64,000 bases of DNA from Gelatoporia subvermispora B. Lineage: Eukaryota; Basidiomycota; Agaricomycetes; Polyporales; Gelatoporiaceae. Every line of letters starts with the position of its first letter. Within the stretch, counting starts at the first letter, position 1. A model generated the notes under the pieces. It was not told where the DNA came from. It did no database searches and saw only the letters and a list, made by a program, of their open reading frames with translations. Both the position numbers and the translations under genes were made by a program. Shown here in pieces: positions 12,610 to 24,892 of the stretch. The DNA lies in assembly GCA_000320605.2 (NCBI GenBank), contig KB445791.1, forward strand, positions 1 to 64,000, read 5' to 3'.

Positions 12610-14360
12610 CAATGTGCAACAATTGTTCTGCTCCTCTGCCACGCCTGCTTTTCTGGACCTTTTCTTCGCCACCTCTTACGTACACGAACCATCTTCCGTA
12701 TGTGCATCCCTGGGCGGCCAGTGCAATTCTCCATCGTACCAACAGTCTCATTCATTACTTCCTCGCACCACCGCACCCCTCGCTCATCCGTTACGGCAAC
12801 CCTGATCACTCCATATCCGATCTCCATTCCCCTAACTCATTCTCGAAGGTGGTACCGTAGCATACACACGGACGCAACGAGAATACACCGTACCGAGAGT
12901 ACATAAGATCCGTTTCCCGCATCCATGTGAGTTGACTGGTGATCTGCAGTCCGAGGTTGAGCTTTGAATACACCCTGATTGCTCCTCCTCGAACGCCGCA
13001 ATCAACGGGTCAGTTCTCCTCGCCCAGCATCGTGATTTGAAAGCATATGCAAATGTGCACGAGCCGATTCAAAACCTTAACCACCGTTTATTCTGTTGCG
13101 TATACCGTATACTGACGGGAGACTATACCAAGACGTACCCAAAGGTATACGTTCCGCTGTCGGGATCGTGTACTGGGGTCCAGGGATAGATTTCACGCGT
13201 CGAAATGTGCGGGAGTCTAGGTGGTCTGGCATTCGAACAGCAACGACAGCTGCCCGGGATCGAATTATGGATGCGAAAGAACCTTGTGCGCGTTTTCCCT
13301 GTGTCTAGGTGCACACGGGGTCAGCCCCAGAAACCTTCATATGTAGTTCGTGTCTGGACTACATGTATTCTACAACGCGGATCATACTGTGCTCGTAACT
13401 CGCTTAAGAGGTGTCGGTGGCAATTGAATGACATGGGATGCGACGACGTACCTCGTCTCCATTTGGTGGGTTCCCATCTTACTATGTTCGTTATTCCGGA
13501 ACCGCTACAGACATTGCAAGGAAGGATTCTGGCCTGGCTAATGTCAAGTCGCTGCGTCGACTTGTGGTATGCGTTCTGTATGGACCAAGCGCAGAACTCA
13601 TATCGACATGATGACTGGGAGGAATGCTGAGAAAATGAGCATTGTCACCTAGAAGTCCACGCGGGCTCTTTCGAATATCCTCGACGTGCACACAGGATAA
13701 CTTTTCTCTTTACATCCTATTACCGGAGACAGTCAGACCCTGTGCCTGTATACGGATGTGATAGGTGCCAATACATGAACTTGCAGCAACATTTCGGATG
13801 AGGAAGCGGAAACAGTGTCAGTGATGGTCATAGATGGTTCTGTCAAGAGATGGGGTGTCAGGCCTGCTGCTGTAACGGTCAAAGAGTCAGTGCAAACGTA
13901 TAGCGTACGGATAAAAGAGTACGAATACGTCGCCGGAATCTCCACCAGCCTCCACCAGGTAGGTACAGATGGTCCCAGTCAGCAGTCGAGAAGACAAACA
14001 GATGACCAGTACACACATGAAGTCGCTGGAGGGAGCTGTATCTGCGCTGTGAACCTTGGACCACAGCCGCATGTTGGTCTTCTCACCTGAACGACAGAAT
14101 TAACAACTCGTACGCGCACACGTTCCGTCAAACTTCAAGCTTCATCCGTACCTTCGCGGAGCTAGCAAGTGACCGGCCCCAAAGTCAAATAAAGGACTTA
14201 TAGGGCGTCGTCCGAGGATATCGCATCAGAAATGGCAACAAAAGACCCAGACATCAAACAGAGAGATGACCCAGAATGCATCGAGTAGCGTTGTCAGCGC
14301 GCGTCGAGCCCGGGGCAATGCGAGAACTATTCCGAGTATTTCGGAAGTGTTTTCGAACAC

Positions 14361-14378
14361 ATGAGCGCCCACACTCGT
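14361..14378. repeat. Conserved short hairpin in spacer, unit 1 (imperfect)
   Basis: The sequence atgagcgcccacactcgt is the diverged form of the hairpin acgagcg-ccca-cgctcgt found in the other spacers. Here two positions of the stem are mispaired. It is followed by the invariant gccttgacaggtct. Confidence 0.45.
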
Positions 14379-17052
14379 GCCTTGACAGGTCTCGCCCTCA
14401 TAAGCAAGGCGCGCGCTTGCCATGGCGTTCTCTCGTTCTTGAACGTTAAACGCCGCAACGGCTCGTCACTACTCGACGTTCTTTGAGCCACAGATATTCA
14501 TGTCCTCGATATCTCAATCTCTGCTTCTTCATTCATATGCCCGAGGCTCCACAGGATAGCTAGGTACAGCTTGTTGTCACGGACCCTGGTCTCTGGCAAC
14601 CACGTCCAGTCGCTAACCTCAAGGCCTAGTCGATTACCACATGGTGCACTTCAGCCTACCGTAACCACTGCGCGCGATGGGTCGCATTTAACGTGAAGCG
14701 AATGCTTATCCAGGTACGTATCTGCGATATCTCAGCCTCAACGCGTCTCTGATGCAAAGGTGCCTCTAATGCATGCCATGGCCCAGACTCGCCCTTGGGT
14801 ATAGTGCAGCCCGTCATGCTCGCTCGAGACGTCGTGCTTGCTGAGTCGGAGCCTCTCAAAATCTCGCTCTCTCAGCAGCTCTGCTTACTCCCCCTCCGAT
14901 CAGATCATTGGAAGATCGGTCATGGCGCGATCGACGCGCTTGCCAGGACATATCACTCGCGACACACGCCCGGCGGATCAACAGCTCGTACAGCTCAATG
15001 CCAAGCCTCTTAGGGACAAGTGATGCTACACACTCGCTCGTGGTATCAGCTATGAAGCATTGCTCAGTCGTACCCGATGAGCTGCGTTGCTGTGGGATCA
15101 AGGTGAGATCGGAACCTCTCTCTCTGCCACGGGATCTCAACACTTGCGCACGTCCACACCTCAGCAGGGCATTAGAAAGATTAGTCACGTTGACTATATA
15201 TATACTATCCCGCCAAGCTCCATAGAGAACACGACGAACACATATCGAACGGGAACGAGACGACTTACAACTGTATGGATTTAGTTACGACCGCTATCCC
15301 GGGGCAGATTGTGTTCACGGGCCGCTAACTGATTCTCAGGAGACCGCCTTCACTGGTCGTCACTGATTACTGTATGGTGGAGTCTGGCCTATTACAACCA
15401 TTGCAGGCGACATGTAGAGTCTGAGGCGTTTTGTGGACTGTGGCCGAAATGTCTGAGTCCCCAGGCACATCTTCAGCATGATCCACCAGCTGAGAGTGCA
15501 CGATAGCGAGTTCAAGACTAGAACTATAAACTGTGGTGTGGCAAGTGCTCCGTGCCTTGCACCTCGCCTCGTCGGCCGCTCATTGAACTCTCCCGGCGGC
15601 ATGGCCCGATCATCGCAAAATCAAAAATGAGGTGCTCGATGGGCCCGCCAGCAAGCGTCTTTTGCCGTGCGCGCGTTCGGCAGACTAAGATTCCCTGCAG
15701 CCTACCGATATTACGCTGACACAGGACCAAGTCATTCCAGAGTTCCTGCACTACGCGTTTATCTGGAGGCCTACTGTGAAGACTCCTTCCAGTCGGTGTG
15801 CGATTGAGGTGAGAATTACGTCTTCCATCTTTTCACCCATAGCTGAATCGTCGAACTGGCCTTCAATGCAGGCCTGACCGTATTTTGCACATGCAAGACC
15901 CCTCTAACCGGCACGCGCTCAGTTGGTTCCTATGTCATCGACTTGCGCGTCCGAGCATCCGGTGCGCAGCCTTCGCTGTCAGCGGCAATGACGAAGCGAT
16001 ACAGGCAAGAGATCCAGCCAGATCAGGTGATTTGTATCCACCTGCTGTATATTCGCAATTCTGACTAGCATGCTGCGCTAGCTCCGGGTCATCGTACAAG
16101 ATCACTTCAAACATGATGCTGGCACACTCGACGGGCCTGAGAACATATCATGCATCATGACAGCTCCTGCTGCAGACCGCCCCCCGGGCTTGTTTTCAAG
16201 GCCTGTTCGATTCAGCGCAGCCACGGGATGCGATCTCACATGGTCTCCCGTCTCAAAAGGTCCGCTAAATACCGAATTTGCCTATAGCAACACAGTGACA
16301 TCAGTTACAATGTCGACGTCAGAGTTTCGGGGCTCCGATATCTCAAGTCGTCTCGAGCGCACGTGCATTCATTAATTAACATCGTAGGTACTACACGAGA
16401 CAGCTTTAAGGTTCAATGCATCGCCATGTCTACGTTGCCCAGCCTCTCGCGAACGTTATCCGGGCCGCGGCTTCTAGCATCGAGACGGCGCGGGCTCTAT
16501 CGGATCCATCGCATCGATATACAACTGCAACTTCCCAAAACTCAATCGTCCCTCTCAGCGGTGGATAGTGCAACACCTGAGCTCCGCGATATTCTATATT
16601 GATGCGCTGCCCTCTGTGTCCCGATGGATTGACTCGCAGAAGCGCACTTTTGTCTCTCCTCCGGCGGGCGCGCTACACCCTAAGAGAACATTCCTCGGAC
16701 CAGAGACGCTGTCAGCTACCCTTCCCTTTGCACAGCCCGCGAACACTGCATATATGCGATGACGACAGGTGTCCGTGCACTCGGAGCTACGAGGCTCGGA
16801 GACTGTTCTTGGGCGCCGAGTGTCATGCAAACATGAGGTCGCCATGAGGCCCGCGCATGTCGCCTTGCCCGATGTTCATTTCTTTCTGTATTCCCTACTT
16901 ATATGCGCCTACGCAGAGCGAATATCGACGCGCGAACTCTTCGTTGTATCGTTTGACTCGATCAGCTGATAACTAAGCAGGAGAGATGACCCGAGGAGAG
17001 ATTGGGACACTGCAGGCGACGCAGAATGAAGGCTGATAAGGTTCATACATTG

Positions 17053-17110
17053 ATGCAGCATGCGGGGACCGCAGTGTCAGGGGGCAGGCAGTGCCCGAAC
17101 AGCCTCCCGT
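17053..17110 (+). promoter_or_regulatory. Conserved upstream block of type II gene, copy 2
   Basis: A block running gatgcagcatgcggggaccg followed by the aggcaggcagtgcccgaaca segment, located about 160-220 bp upstream of the ATG. It recurs at 29465-29525, 45813-45870 and 57809-57862, always at about the same distance from a type II gene, so it is a likely promoter element set. Confidence 0.45.
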
Positions 17111-17132
17111 CGCCTTAGCATGCTGAGAACCG

Positions 17133-17139
17133 TATAAAT
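17133..17139 (+). promoter_or_regulatory. TATA box candidate, type II copy 2
   Basis: TATAAAT lies about 135 bp upstream of the ATG at 17271 and just downstream of the conserved promoter block. Equivalent TATAAAT (29546) and TATAAAC (45888) elements occur before two other type II copies. Confidence 0.5.
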
Positions 17140-17270
17140 CTAAGGTCCCTTGTATCGGGATAATTACGGCGCCTTTCCACCACGACTACCACAGGGCCCG
17201 GACGTGTACTTTCACCACTCCCATATCGATTTGGCCGTATTCGCACAAGACCTCGATAGGCTGGCTGGAG

Positions 17271-18778
17271 ATGGACGAGGGTGAGAGGTACGACTCGGGC
17301 AGCAGTGGGGAAGACGAAACGTGCGACAGTGGTGAATATGAATCGGACGGGAGTGGAGAATGCGAGCCGTGCGGCAGTGAAGAATACAATTCACACGAGC
17401 GGGCAGAGTATGAGTTGGAGGATGAGCCCAGTAAAGAGTGCGCGTATCTATAGGCGTGTTGGACCGAGGAACTTGCTGACTTGGTTGCAGTGTACGCGTC
17501 CGTCCGCTTTCACCAGGTAGCCTGCCAGGCGAGCTCTGGGATAGCATTCTCAAGATTGTGGACGATGGCCGGGCTCTGCTTGCGGCCGGGTGCACGTGCA
17601 AGGCCTTGCGCGACATCGTCGAAGAGATCGTCGATACACGGCGTCGCATCGGGGCATTCGATCTAGCATGTGACCCGACGCGTGGCTACTTCCTGCGGAC
17701 TGCTATTGTCGACGTTGCTCAGTTGCCGGCATGGATATCAACATACGACATGAAGACTCTGCGTGTTCAGGGGTTGTGGATTCAGGGCTCAGAGTCAGGG
17801 TGGTCTTTGGCGTTGCGTCCTCCGATGAGATGCGCACTATCGTTGCTCACGTTGGTCACAACGTTGAACCTGAGAGACACCGGTTTCTCGTCGTTCTCCG
17901 AGTTTGCTCGACTGGTCTGCTCCCTTCCCAATCTGGCCACATTATCGCTGCGGGCTGTCACTGTGAATGACAGGGGCAGCCCCACATTGAAGGGCGCCTA
18001 TTTCGCTCACGATCTGCGCCTCGAACGGCTCATTGTACGTCATTGCTTCTCTCCGACTTCGCTGTGTGCCACTCACTCGCTGTCTGCCTGCCAGATCGAT
18101 GACTGCGCATTTGGCGCGTCGCACCCGATCTGGAATCTGCTCACCGCCCCGTCGCTGTCCGACTCCCTCAAGCACATCGACGTCCACTCTCATGCCATAG
18201 ATTCACAGCGAGCCCTACAAGAACTCAGCGTCCCTCCGGCGGCATTATACTCTGAAAATCTTGCGCAGCTCACCACACTGCGTCTCCTTGGCTGGAATCT
18301 GTTCTGTAGAGACATCAGCAGTACCGTGTGCTGCAACGCACTCTCTCGCAGCCGTACTGGCCGTGCCGCAGCCGTCGTGATCGACTACTGCTGCCAGCAT
18401 TCTCCGCCCCATCTCGATGAATGGAAATCCCTGTTCTCTGCCTTGGACGACACTGTCACGGCCGGTGAGTTCAGCTGCTTGAAAACTATCTCTGTATCCT
18501 TCGAGGCGGACCATCCATTCGACGTCGATTCCGTGCGCACGCTGCTCAGCTCGCAGTTGCACTCATCAAAATGGATAGCGGCGTTCACCATGTCAAGCAT
18601 GGTGTTCGAACCTGGGAGTGTCGATGAACCCCACTCCGTCAGGGAAGAAGGGTCGGAGAAGACACAGCTAGCTACCGGGAAATGTACAGAGGGGGCTACT
18701 TTTCGTATCGAATTGGGTTATGCGGAGCATCCGCGCCACAAGGTGACTGTTGGGTACGCGCGTCGCCAAAGCCCATAG
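17271..18778 (+). CDS. F-box-like protein, array copy 2 (type II, acidic N-terminus)
   Basis: Two exons: 17271-17430 and 17517-18778, 1422 nt (473 aa), separated by an 86-bp intron (GTAAAG donor, CACCAG acceptor) that restores frame exactly. Exon 1 is strongly acidic and Ser/Tyr-rich (MDEGERYDSGSSGEDETCDS...) and presumably disordered and phosphorylatable. The F-box-like motif follows at once (LPGELWDSILKIVDDGRALL, then CTCKALRDIVEEI). The body carries the family hallmarks PAWISTYDM, SLPNLATLSLRAVTVNDRGS, GASHPIWNLLTAPSLSDSLK and a VTVGYARRQSP end. It is a presumed SCF substrate receptor by family. Sequence 17360-17612 is almost identical to copy 4 (29789-30040), which suggests conversion. 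A nearer TTGCAG acceptor would put the F-box out of frame, so the downstream CACCAG is preferred. Confidence 0.78.
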
Positions 18779-20278
18779 CCATATGCGACCATCGTTCTGC
18801 TCTCTGCCACGTCCTCAGACACGTTTGGCTCGCTTTCTGTACCTCTTCCTGCCCGCTTCTTACCTGCGCTATGCATTTTTCATATGTATATCCCCGATAA
18901 TCCGACTCGATTAATTAACATACCGGCAGTCTAAGTTTTGACTTTCTCGTATCACTCACCCCTCGCGCATACGTTACGGTAGCCCAATCACTCTCCGATC
19001 TCCACTCCCCAGACTCAAGTACTCATGCTTGATGGCGCCACTGTAGTGTACACATACCGAGAGTACATAAGATCCGTTCCCCACATCCGTGTGAAGCTGA
19101 CTGCTGATCTGCAATCCGAGGTTTAGCTTTGACTACACCCTAATCGCTCAACCTCGTACGCGGCAATCAACGGCTCAGATCTCCCCACCCAGCTTACGTA
19201 CACTATTTATTCTTCCCGAATGTACATCCCCGACCGGCCAATACACCTTTTTCGAAACGAGTTGGGCGACGACTTTGGCCCTCGGCTAATGCGCGCTATG
19301 AGCCCTGATTGGTCAGATCATGGCTTAGCGAGCGTGATCAACCCGTGCCCAAACTTTTCGAAACATCCCTAATGCAACTGACCATTGTACCGCCAATCTC
19401 AGTTCGTACGGCATCGTACCACAGCGCTCCTCTAATCCATTATGGTCAATCTGATCACTTTGTATTTGATCTCCGTTCCTGTCTGACTCATTCTCGATGG
19501 CGCTACCGTAGCATACATATGGACGCAACGAAAACACATCATACCGACAGTACATAACACCCTTTTCCTGCATCTGTGTGAAGCTGACCGATGATCTGCG
19601 ATCCGAGCTCCAGCTTTGATTACACGCAAATTGCTCATCCTTGTAAGCATCTCCAACTGTACACGAGCTTTCCGCGGGCGTGATTTTGCACTGGGCTCCA
19701 GGGATGGATTGCACGCGTCGGAATCTGCGTGAGACTAGGTAGTCTGGCATTTCTACAGCACCGATATCCAGAACCAGGATCGGGACATAGATGCGAGAGA
19801 ACCGTGTTCGTGTTCTCTCCGTGAGTAGATGCACTCGAGGAGCGTCGGCTTACGCCAACAACTACCTTGCTTGTCGCTGAGACTATGTCCTGGATAATTA
19901 GAGATCAGTCTGCATAAGATGATTCATGCATGGCTGTAGATAATTCACAAAAATATATATGTAGGCGGATTTCCACATCTGGAGCCTGAGATATACCTTG
20001 ACGACCGAGTAAAAGGTCTCGTCGTTGTACACTGCCAACCGTGCAAAGAAATTGTACATTTGATGCCTTTTACCTGCTGACAACAATGGCACGAGATCAT
20101 TCACCAATAATCTGAGAAGAGCATTTCATAGAATGCTTCGTTCACTAGGACTTACTACGTACAAGCGCCTTAGTACATGAACAAGTGCTAACTCGCATCC
20201 TGGATGCTTTTGCTACTTCTATTTCTAGGTAAGGTATCTCTTCCGAGTTTGATCACGTCCGGAAAATATTCAGCAGCG
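18779..20278. repeat. Spacer after type II copy 2, up to the assembly gap
   Basis: The first 350 bp match the 3' flank of copy 4 (31210-31560), including the tggctcgctttctgtacctc stretch. Further on, the tacatatggacgcaacgaaa-type block recurs that follows most array genes. No intact gene is seen. Near the gap, minus-strand open segments (20107-19990 and 20278-20200) look weakly gene-like. Confidence 0.55.
19988..20278 (-). other. Possible fragment of a minus-strand gene cut by the assembly gap
   Basis: Two minus-strand open stretches lie next to the gap. One runs into the Ns and reads EYFPDVIKLGRDTL. The other reads LSAGKRHQMYNFFARLAVYN and ends at a possible GTATAT donor near 19996. Residue composition is protein-like, but I do not recognise a family. 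The bulk would lie in the unsequenced 828 bp. It could equally be chance. Confidence 0.2.
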
Positions 20279-21106
20279 NNNNNNNNNNNNNNNNNNNNNN
20301 NNNNNNNNNNNNNNNNNNNNNNNNNNNNNNNNNNNNNNNNNNNNNNNNNNNNNNNNNNNNNNNNNNNNNNNNNNNNNNNNNNNNNNNNNNNNNNNNNNNN
20401 NNNNNNNNNNNNNNNNNNNNNNNNNNNNNNNNNNNNNNNNNNNNNNNNNNNNNNNNNNNNNNNNNNNNNNNNNNNNNNNNNNNNNNNNNNNNNNNNNNNN
20501 NNNNNNNNNNNNNNNNNNNNNNNNNNNNNNNNNNNNNNNNNNNNNNNNNNNNNNNNNNNNNNNNNNNNNNNNNNNNNNNNNNNNNNNNNNNNNNNNNNNN
20601 NNNNNNNNNNNNNNNNNNNNNNNNNNNNNNNNNNNNNNNNNNNNNNNNNNNNNNNNNNNNNNNNNNNNNNNNNNNNNNNNNNNNNNNNNNNNNNNNNNNN
20701 NNNNNNNNNNNNNNNNNNNNNNNNNNNNNNNNNNNNNNNNNNNNNNNNNNNNNNNNNNNNNNNNNNNNNNNNNNNNNNNNNNNNNNNNNNNNNNNNNNNN
20801 NNNNNNNNNNNNNNNNNNNNNNNNNNNNNNNNNNNNNNNNNNNNNNNNNNNNNNNNNNNNNNNNNNNNNNNNNNNNNNNNNNNNNNNNNNNNNNNNNNNN
20901 NNNNNNNNNNNNNNNNNNNNNNNNNNNNNNNNNNNNNNNNNNNNNNNNNNNNNNNNNNNNNNNNNNNNNNNNNNNNNNNNNNNNNNNNNNNNNNNNNNNN
21001 NNNNNNNNNNNNNNNNNNNNNNNNNNNNNNNNNNNNNNNNNNNNNNNNNNNNNNNNNNNNNNNNNNNNNNNNNNNNNNNNNNNNNNNNNNNNNNNNNNNN
21101 NNNNNN
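20279..21106. other. Assembly gap (828 Ns)
   Basis: An uninterrupted run of N. It falls within the spacer between copies 2 and 3. The sequence flanking it is shared with other units, so a repeat-induced assembly break is the likely cause. Confidence 0.99.
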
Positions 21107-21350
21107 TGTGAGTTATCTCTACAACATTTACTTATGTTTCTCATGCAATAGCAGGACATCTTTCTCAGAACGCATAGACAGTTCATATTGGCATCGGTAC
21201 ACTGAACCCGGGTGCCAAGGATGCAAGGTATATGCATTATTTAGCATCAATAAGGCCGCTGACTGAGACAACAATTAGGATTACAACTTCTTATATGCAA
21301 GCAGCCAGAAGCAGATGGATGGAGAGTACGAAATGGTGCGTCAGGATAGG

Positions 21351-21392
21351 GAACAACGGGTAGCGAACAACGGGTAGCGAACAACGGATAGC
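21351..21392. repeat. Three tandem copies of a 14-bp unit
   Basis: gaacaacgggtagc is repeated three times, the last copy with one change (gaacaacggatagc). It lies between the assembly gap and the AT-rich palindromic tract. Function unknown. Confidence 0.85.
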
Positions 21393-21429
21393 ATGCGGCA
21401 GGAGGGCGGAACGGGGGTAGAGTAATCAC

Positions 21430-21690
21430 GTGTACAACAATCTAAATCGAATAAATTCGAGTCAATTCGAGGAAACCAATTCGAGAGCAGTGTCACGGTC
21501 AGAGGATCGAGCAGTTAGATCTACCTAGGTCGAGGCTAGATTTAACTCATTTTATTGGATTCTACTCGATGTAGGTAGATCTACCTAGGTGTGTATCTAG
21601 GTAGATCGAGTATATACCCGCCTGGGGGCATTTAAATCTAATATGTCAAATAACTCGATTTAACTAGATTTAACTAGATCTACTAAATGT
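21430..21690. repeat. AT-rich tract with repeated palindromes (AGATCTACCTAGG family)
   Basis: This tract is far AT-richer than its surroundings. It contains repeated attcgag words (21460-21490), several agatctacctaggt segments (near 21519 and 21578), a perfect 16-bp palindrome taggtagatctaccta at 21572-21587, and repeated gatttaacta words (21657-21680). It looks like a remnant of a transposable element or a simple-repeat-derived island. No coding capacity. Confidence 0.7.
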
Positions 21691-23301
21691 CGATTTTGAC
21701 TGGGCCTGATGTCCACGGCCGGGCACACCTTGTTAGCACGGACCGCCTACCCGGTCCTGGGCAACCACGTCTAGTCCCAAGCCTCAAGGCCTCGTCGAAT
21801 ACCGCATGGTGCAATTCAGCCTACCACAACTATTCCGCGCAGTGGGTCGTATCTGACGTGAGCTGAGGGCCTCTCCAGGTACGTATCCGCAGGGTTCAGC
21901 CTCAACGCGTGGCTACTGCAGTGATGCATCTAATCAGGCCTGGAGTTATCTCGAGAAAGTATACAGCAGGCACGGCAACACTCGATGCGTTTCTCAACCG
22001 CCGGATACCATCGTATCAATTTGCATGTACGATCGCGCGGCACTCAGCCCTGACCGGCAGCAGCAGGAACGGACTGATTCATGCGGGACATCCACTCACG
22101 GTATGCTCGTAGTCTCGAAGGCGGTTGCGCGCTGACCCCGGGACAAGGCTAGCCGTCATTATGATGCTGGAGCGCGCGAAGGGTACGTGAAATTGAGCTT
22201 TCTGCGACGTGATCAACCGAGATAACGTTCGCTAGAGACCGTCTCGCAATGCAGTGATGCGCTCGCTCATGGCATCATTCACGAGTAATAGAACCATGGC
22301 TGGTGCAGCGGCCATATCGACACTGTCCTGCGGTCCGCAATGTCCGACAGATGGCCAGGCGCTTTGTTTACAAGGTGCGTCTGCCCACCTGGTGAACGTG
22401 GTATGTTCTAAGAGAAAACCCTTCGGACTTGAGTCGTCATTACAGGATATTCGTTTGTCACTCCTCTGCACGGCCCACCAGTATCGAACAGAAAGCATCG
22501 ATGATGTATGCATGTAAGCCGCAAATGTGAGTGAGAATGCTCTCTTTTTTTGTTCTTATATCACAGAGCACTCACGGTAGGCATTTCCATCAACCCACAG
22601 TGCCGACCAGTCGCCATGCCGTGCACGCGCTCCATGCACTGAAATTGACCGAGTCTCAACCCTCTCCACCGTCGTCCTCAGAACTCTCGCCCTCACGCTC
22701 ACGAACGGTATCAATATGATTACACCGTAGGCAGTGTACCCGGAAACCGGCTTTACCACCCTGAATAGAACACGTACGGACGCTCGGTGGCTGTCTCCGC
22801 CAGTATATAGCATCGCCTCATCCAAGTTGAGCAGTCCACCGGACTCTTGAAGTTCTAACGGGCTGTGACGAGACAAGCACTGCTTTGCATAGCGTCCACG
22901 TCACTGAGGGATTTATGAGGCAATCTGGTCCGCTTCTCTTCTAATCAGTCTAATCGGTGTAAGTATGTGCGTTCGACCGCAAATATGGACTTCTATGTCA
23001 TCTCTTTGTATGCATCAGCTGTGTTTTTCCCCAGGCATGCTTTGCGATGCGATGCGGGTGGCAGATGTGGAAAATACTCGGCATGTCATCCAGCCGAGCC
23101 GCGAGGCACATACAAGGGATTCTGAAAAGAAGGGCCATGCACGTGCCGGTACAGCCTGAGAGGCGCTACTGCAGTGCAGGATACTAATAGAATGCATGCA
23201 TCGCAGACGCATAACTCCGATATATACGTATTAGGTGATACCCGCACGCTCTATTGAACGAACACATACCACCCGACGCCAACCAGTAAACACACCCGTC
23301 C

Positions 23302-24892
23302 ATGTCGACTTCACCAGGGGCCTCCAGCATGTCGACAGCTGCTTCGTTGACGAACGACCAGGGTATCTTGAGCGAAGCTGGACCGAACGACGTGCCTGGA
23401 ACGGAGTGAGTGTACGCATTGACGACACTGTGTGAGCTGCTCACGAGCTGTCCAGTACGTCGACGAACTCCTCGCAGATGGAGGAGAAGTATATGGGATC
23501 AGAGCATCAATCTGGTGAGGAGTGAGTGTATGCATTTATACAGCTATGCTCACTGCTCACTGAACCCACCGAAGCATGTGCGTTTATTTCCCCCTGCGGG
23601 CCGGAGCCCTGCCGCTCGAGCTGTGGTGGGGTATTCTCGAGATCATAGACGACCCCAGGGCTCTTCTCGCCTGTGGATGCACTTGCGTGGCGTTTCGTGA
23701 TGCGGTGCGGCGAGTCATTGATGGACTGGCTTCTCAATGGATTGACCGAGGAATGGTGAAAATGCAGCTGGCAGCTGACCCTACCAGCGGCTACTTCCTC
23801 CAGAGACTCGCGTTTTGGAGCCACGATTTCTTGTCCTGGATGTCGACGTTCCCCATTCCCAGTCCTCGTCTCAGGACCCTGAACATTGCAGGGCTGTGGA
23901 TGCTGCAGAAAACGAGACACACATTGTCGCTGCGCTTCCAGACAAGACTCGCGCTCTCGAGGCTGACGACGATCACCCACTTGGAGCTGTCAACCATTCA
24001 CTTCTCGTCGTTCTCCGACTTTACTCGATTGGTCTGCGCCCTTCCCAATCTGGACACGTTGCTGCTGATTAGGGTCACTGTGAATGACAGGGGCGGCTCC
24101 ACGCTGCAGGGCGCCTATTTCGCTCGCGATCTGCGCCTCAAAGAGCTATGGGTACGTCATTGCTTCTCTCCGAGCTCGCTGTGCGTCACTCACTCGCCGT
24201 CTGCCAGCCAGATCGAAAACTGCGCATTTGGCGAGTCGCACCCGATCTGGAGTCTGCTCACCGCCCCGTCCCTGTCCCACTCCCTCAAGTACATCGACAT
24301 CCAGTCTCCTGCCAGCGATCCGCAACGAGCCCTCCAAGAACTGATCGTCCCTCTGGCGGCGTCATACTCTGCAAACCTTGTACAACTCACCACACTGCGT
24401 CTCCATGGCTGGTATCTGTCCTGTGGAGACATCCGCAATACCGTGTGTCGCAACGCACTCTCTCGCAGTTCCGCTGGCCGTGTCACAGCAATCACGATCG
24501 ACTATGGTTGCGAGAATTCTCCACCCCATCTTAGTGAATGGGGATCCCTGTTCTGTGTCTTGGATGACACTGTCACGGCCGGCGAGTTCAGCCGTCTGAG
24601 GACTATCTCTGTATCCTTTTCGGCGACCCATCCATTCGACGTCGGTTCCGTGCGCACGCTGGTCGGCTCGCAGTCACACTCATCAAACTGGACGGCGACG
24701 TTCACCATGTCGAGCATGGTATTCAAACCTAGGAGTGTCCATGAAGCCCACTATATAAGTGAGGAAGGGTCGGCGAAGACAGGGGTAGCTACCGAGGAAT
24801 GTACAGAGGGAATTACCCTTCATATTGTCATGGGCAATTTCTACGGATCTTACAAGGTGACTGTTATGTACACGCGGCGCCAAAGCCCATAA
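23302..24892 (+). CDS. F-box-like protein, array copy 3 (type I)
   Basis: Exons 23302-23405, 23456-23521 and 23575-24892 total 1488 nt (495 aa), the same length as copy 1. Introns are 50 and 53 bp, GT-AG, and the frame closes exactly. The leader reads MSTSPGASSMSTAASLTNDQ, an evident paralogue of the copy 1 leader with a small in-frame insertion. The F-box-like motif is LPLELWWGILEIIDDPRALL. The body shares SWMSTFPIPSPRLR, LTTITHLELS and the core FGESHPIW-LLTAPSLS with copy 1, and it ends TVMYTRRQSP. Role is inferred as an SCF-type substrate receptor. Promoter and leader are duplicated together with copy 1, so the duplication included upstream sequence. Confidence 0.8.

Larger units (their letters stand above)
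12610..17270. repeat. Array spacer after type I copy 1 (module X), no intact gene
   Basis: About 4.7 kb with no credible gene. The first 340 bp closely match the 3' flank of copy 6 (47530-47890). 13228-13560 matches 47893-48235. The rest (about 14290-17110) is the module X spacer, which recurs before each type II gene. Landmarks are the hairpin block near 14361, a cagcccgtcatgctcgctc segment near 14807, a gctcgatgggcccgccagc segment near 15635, a gacagctcctgctgcagacc segment near 16158, and the block at 17053-17110. Open frames here are short and are not conserved in frame between units. Confidence 0.65.
21107..23301. repeat. Spacer before type I copy 3 (module Y), no intact gene
   Basis: 21107-21690 is unusual AT-rich sequence with short repeats (listed separately). 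From about 21710 it becomes array spacer: 21720-21910 resembles 26860-27050 and 42890-43080. 21980-22620 resembles 34070-34730, before copy 5 (shared cgtcattacag and ccagtatcgaa landmarks). 23010-23301 resembles the block before copy 1. No gene is supported. Confidence 0.55.

Noticed and set aside
13205..13630. 141-aa plus-strand frame in the spacer after copy 1
   Set aside because: A partly open counterpart exists after copy 6, but that region is a recent duplicate, so conservation is not informative; no recognised domain.
14050..14350. Possible tRNA or other structured RNA genes in the spacers
   Set aside because: No cloverleaf, A/B box pair or CCA-adjacent acceptor stem could be put together by eye; only the short hairpin described is evident.
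17431..17490. Shorter intron (60 bp, ending TTGCAG) in type II genes
   Set aside because: It fits the consensus well but puts the F-box exon out of frame; the CACCAG/CACGAG acceptor 26 bp downstream closes the frame in copies 2, 6 and 7.
20188..21237. Long open frames on both strands across the gap
   Set aside because: They exist only because the N run contains no stop codons; they are not evidence of coding.
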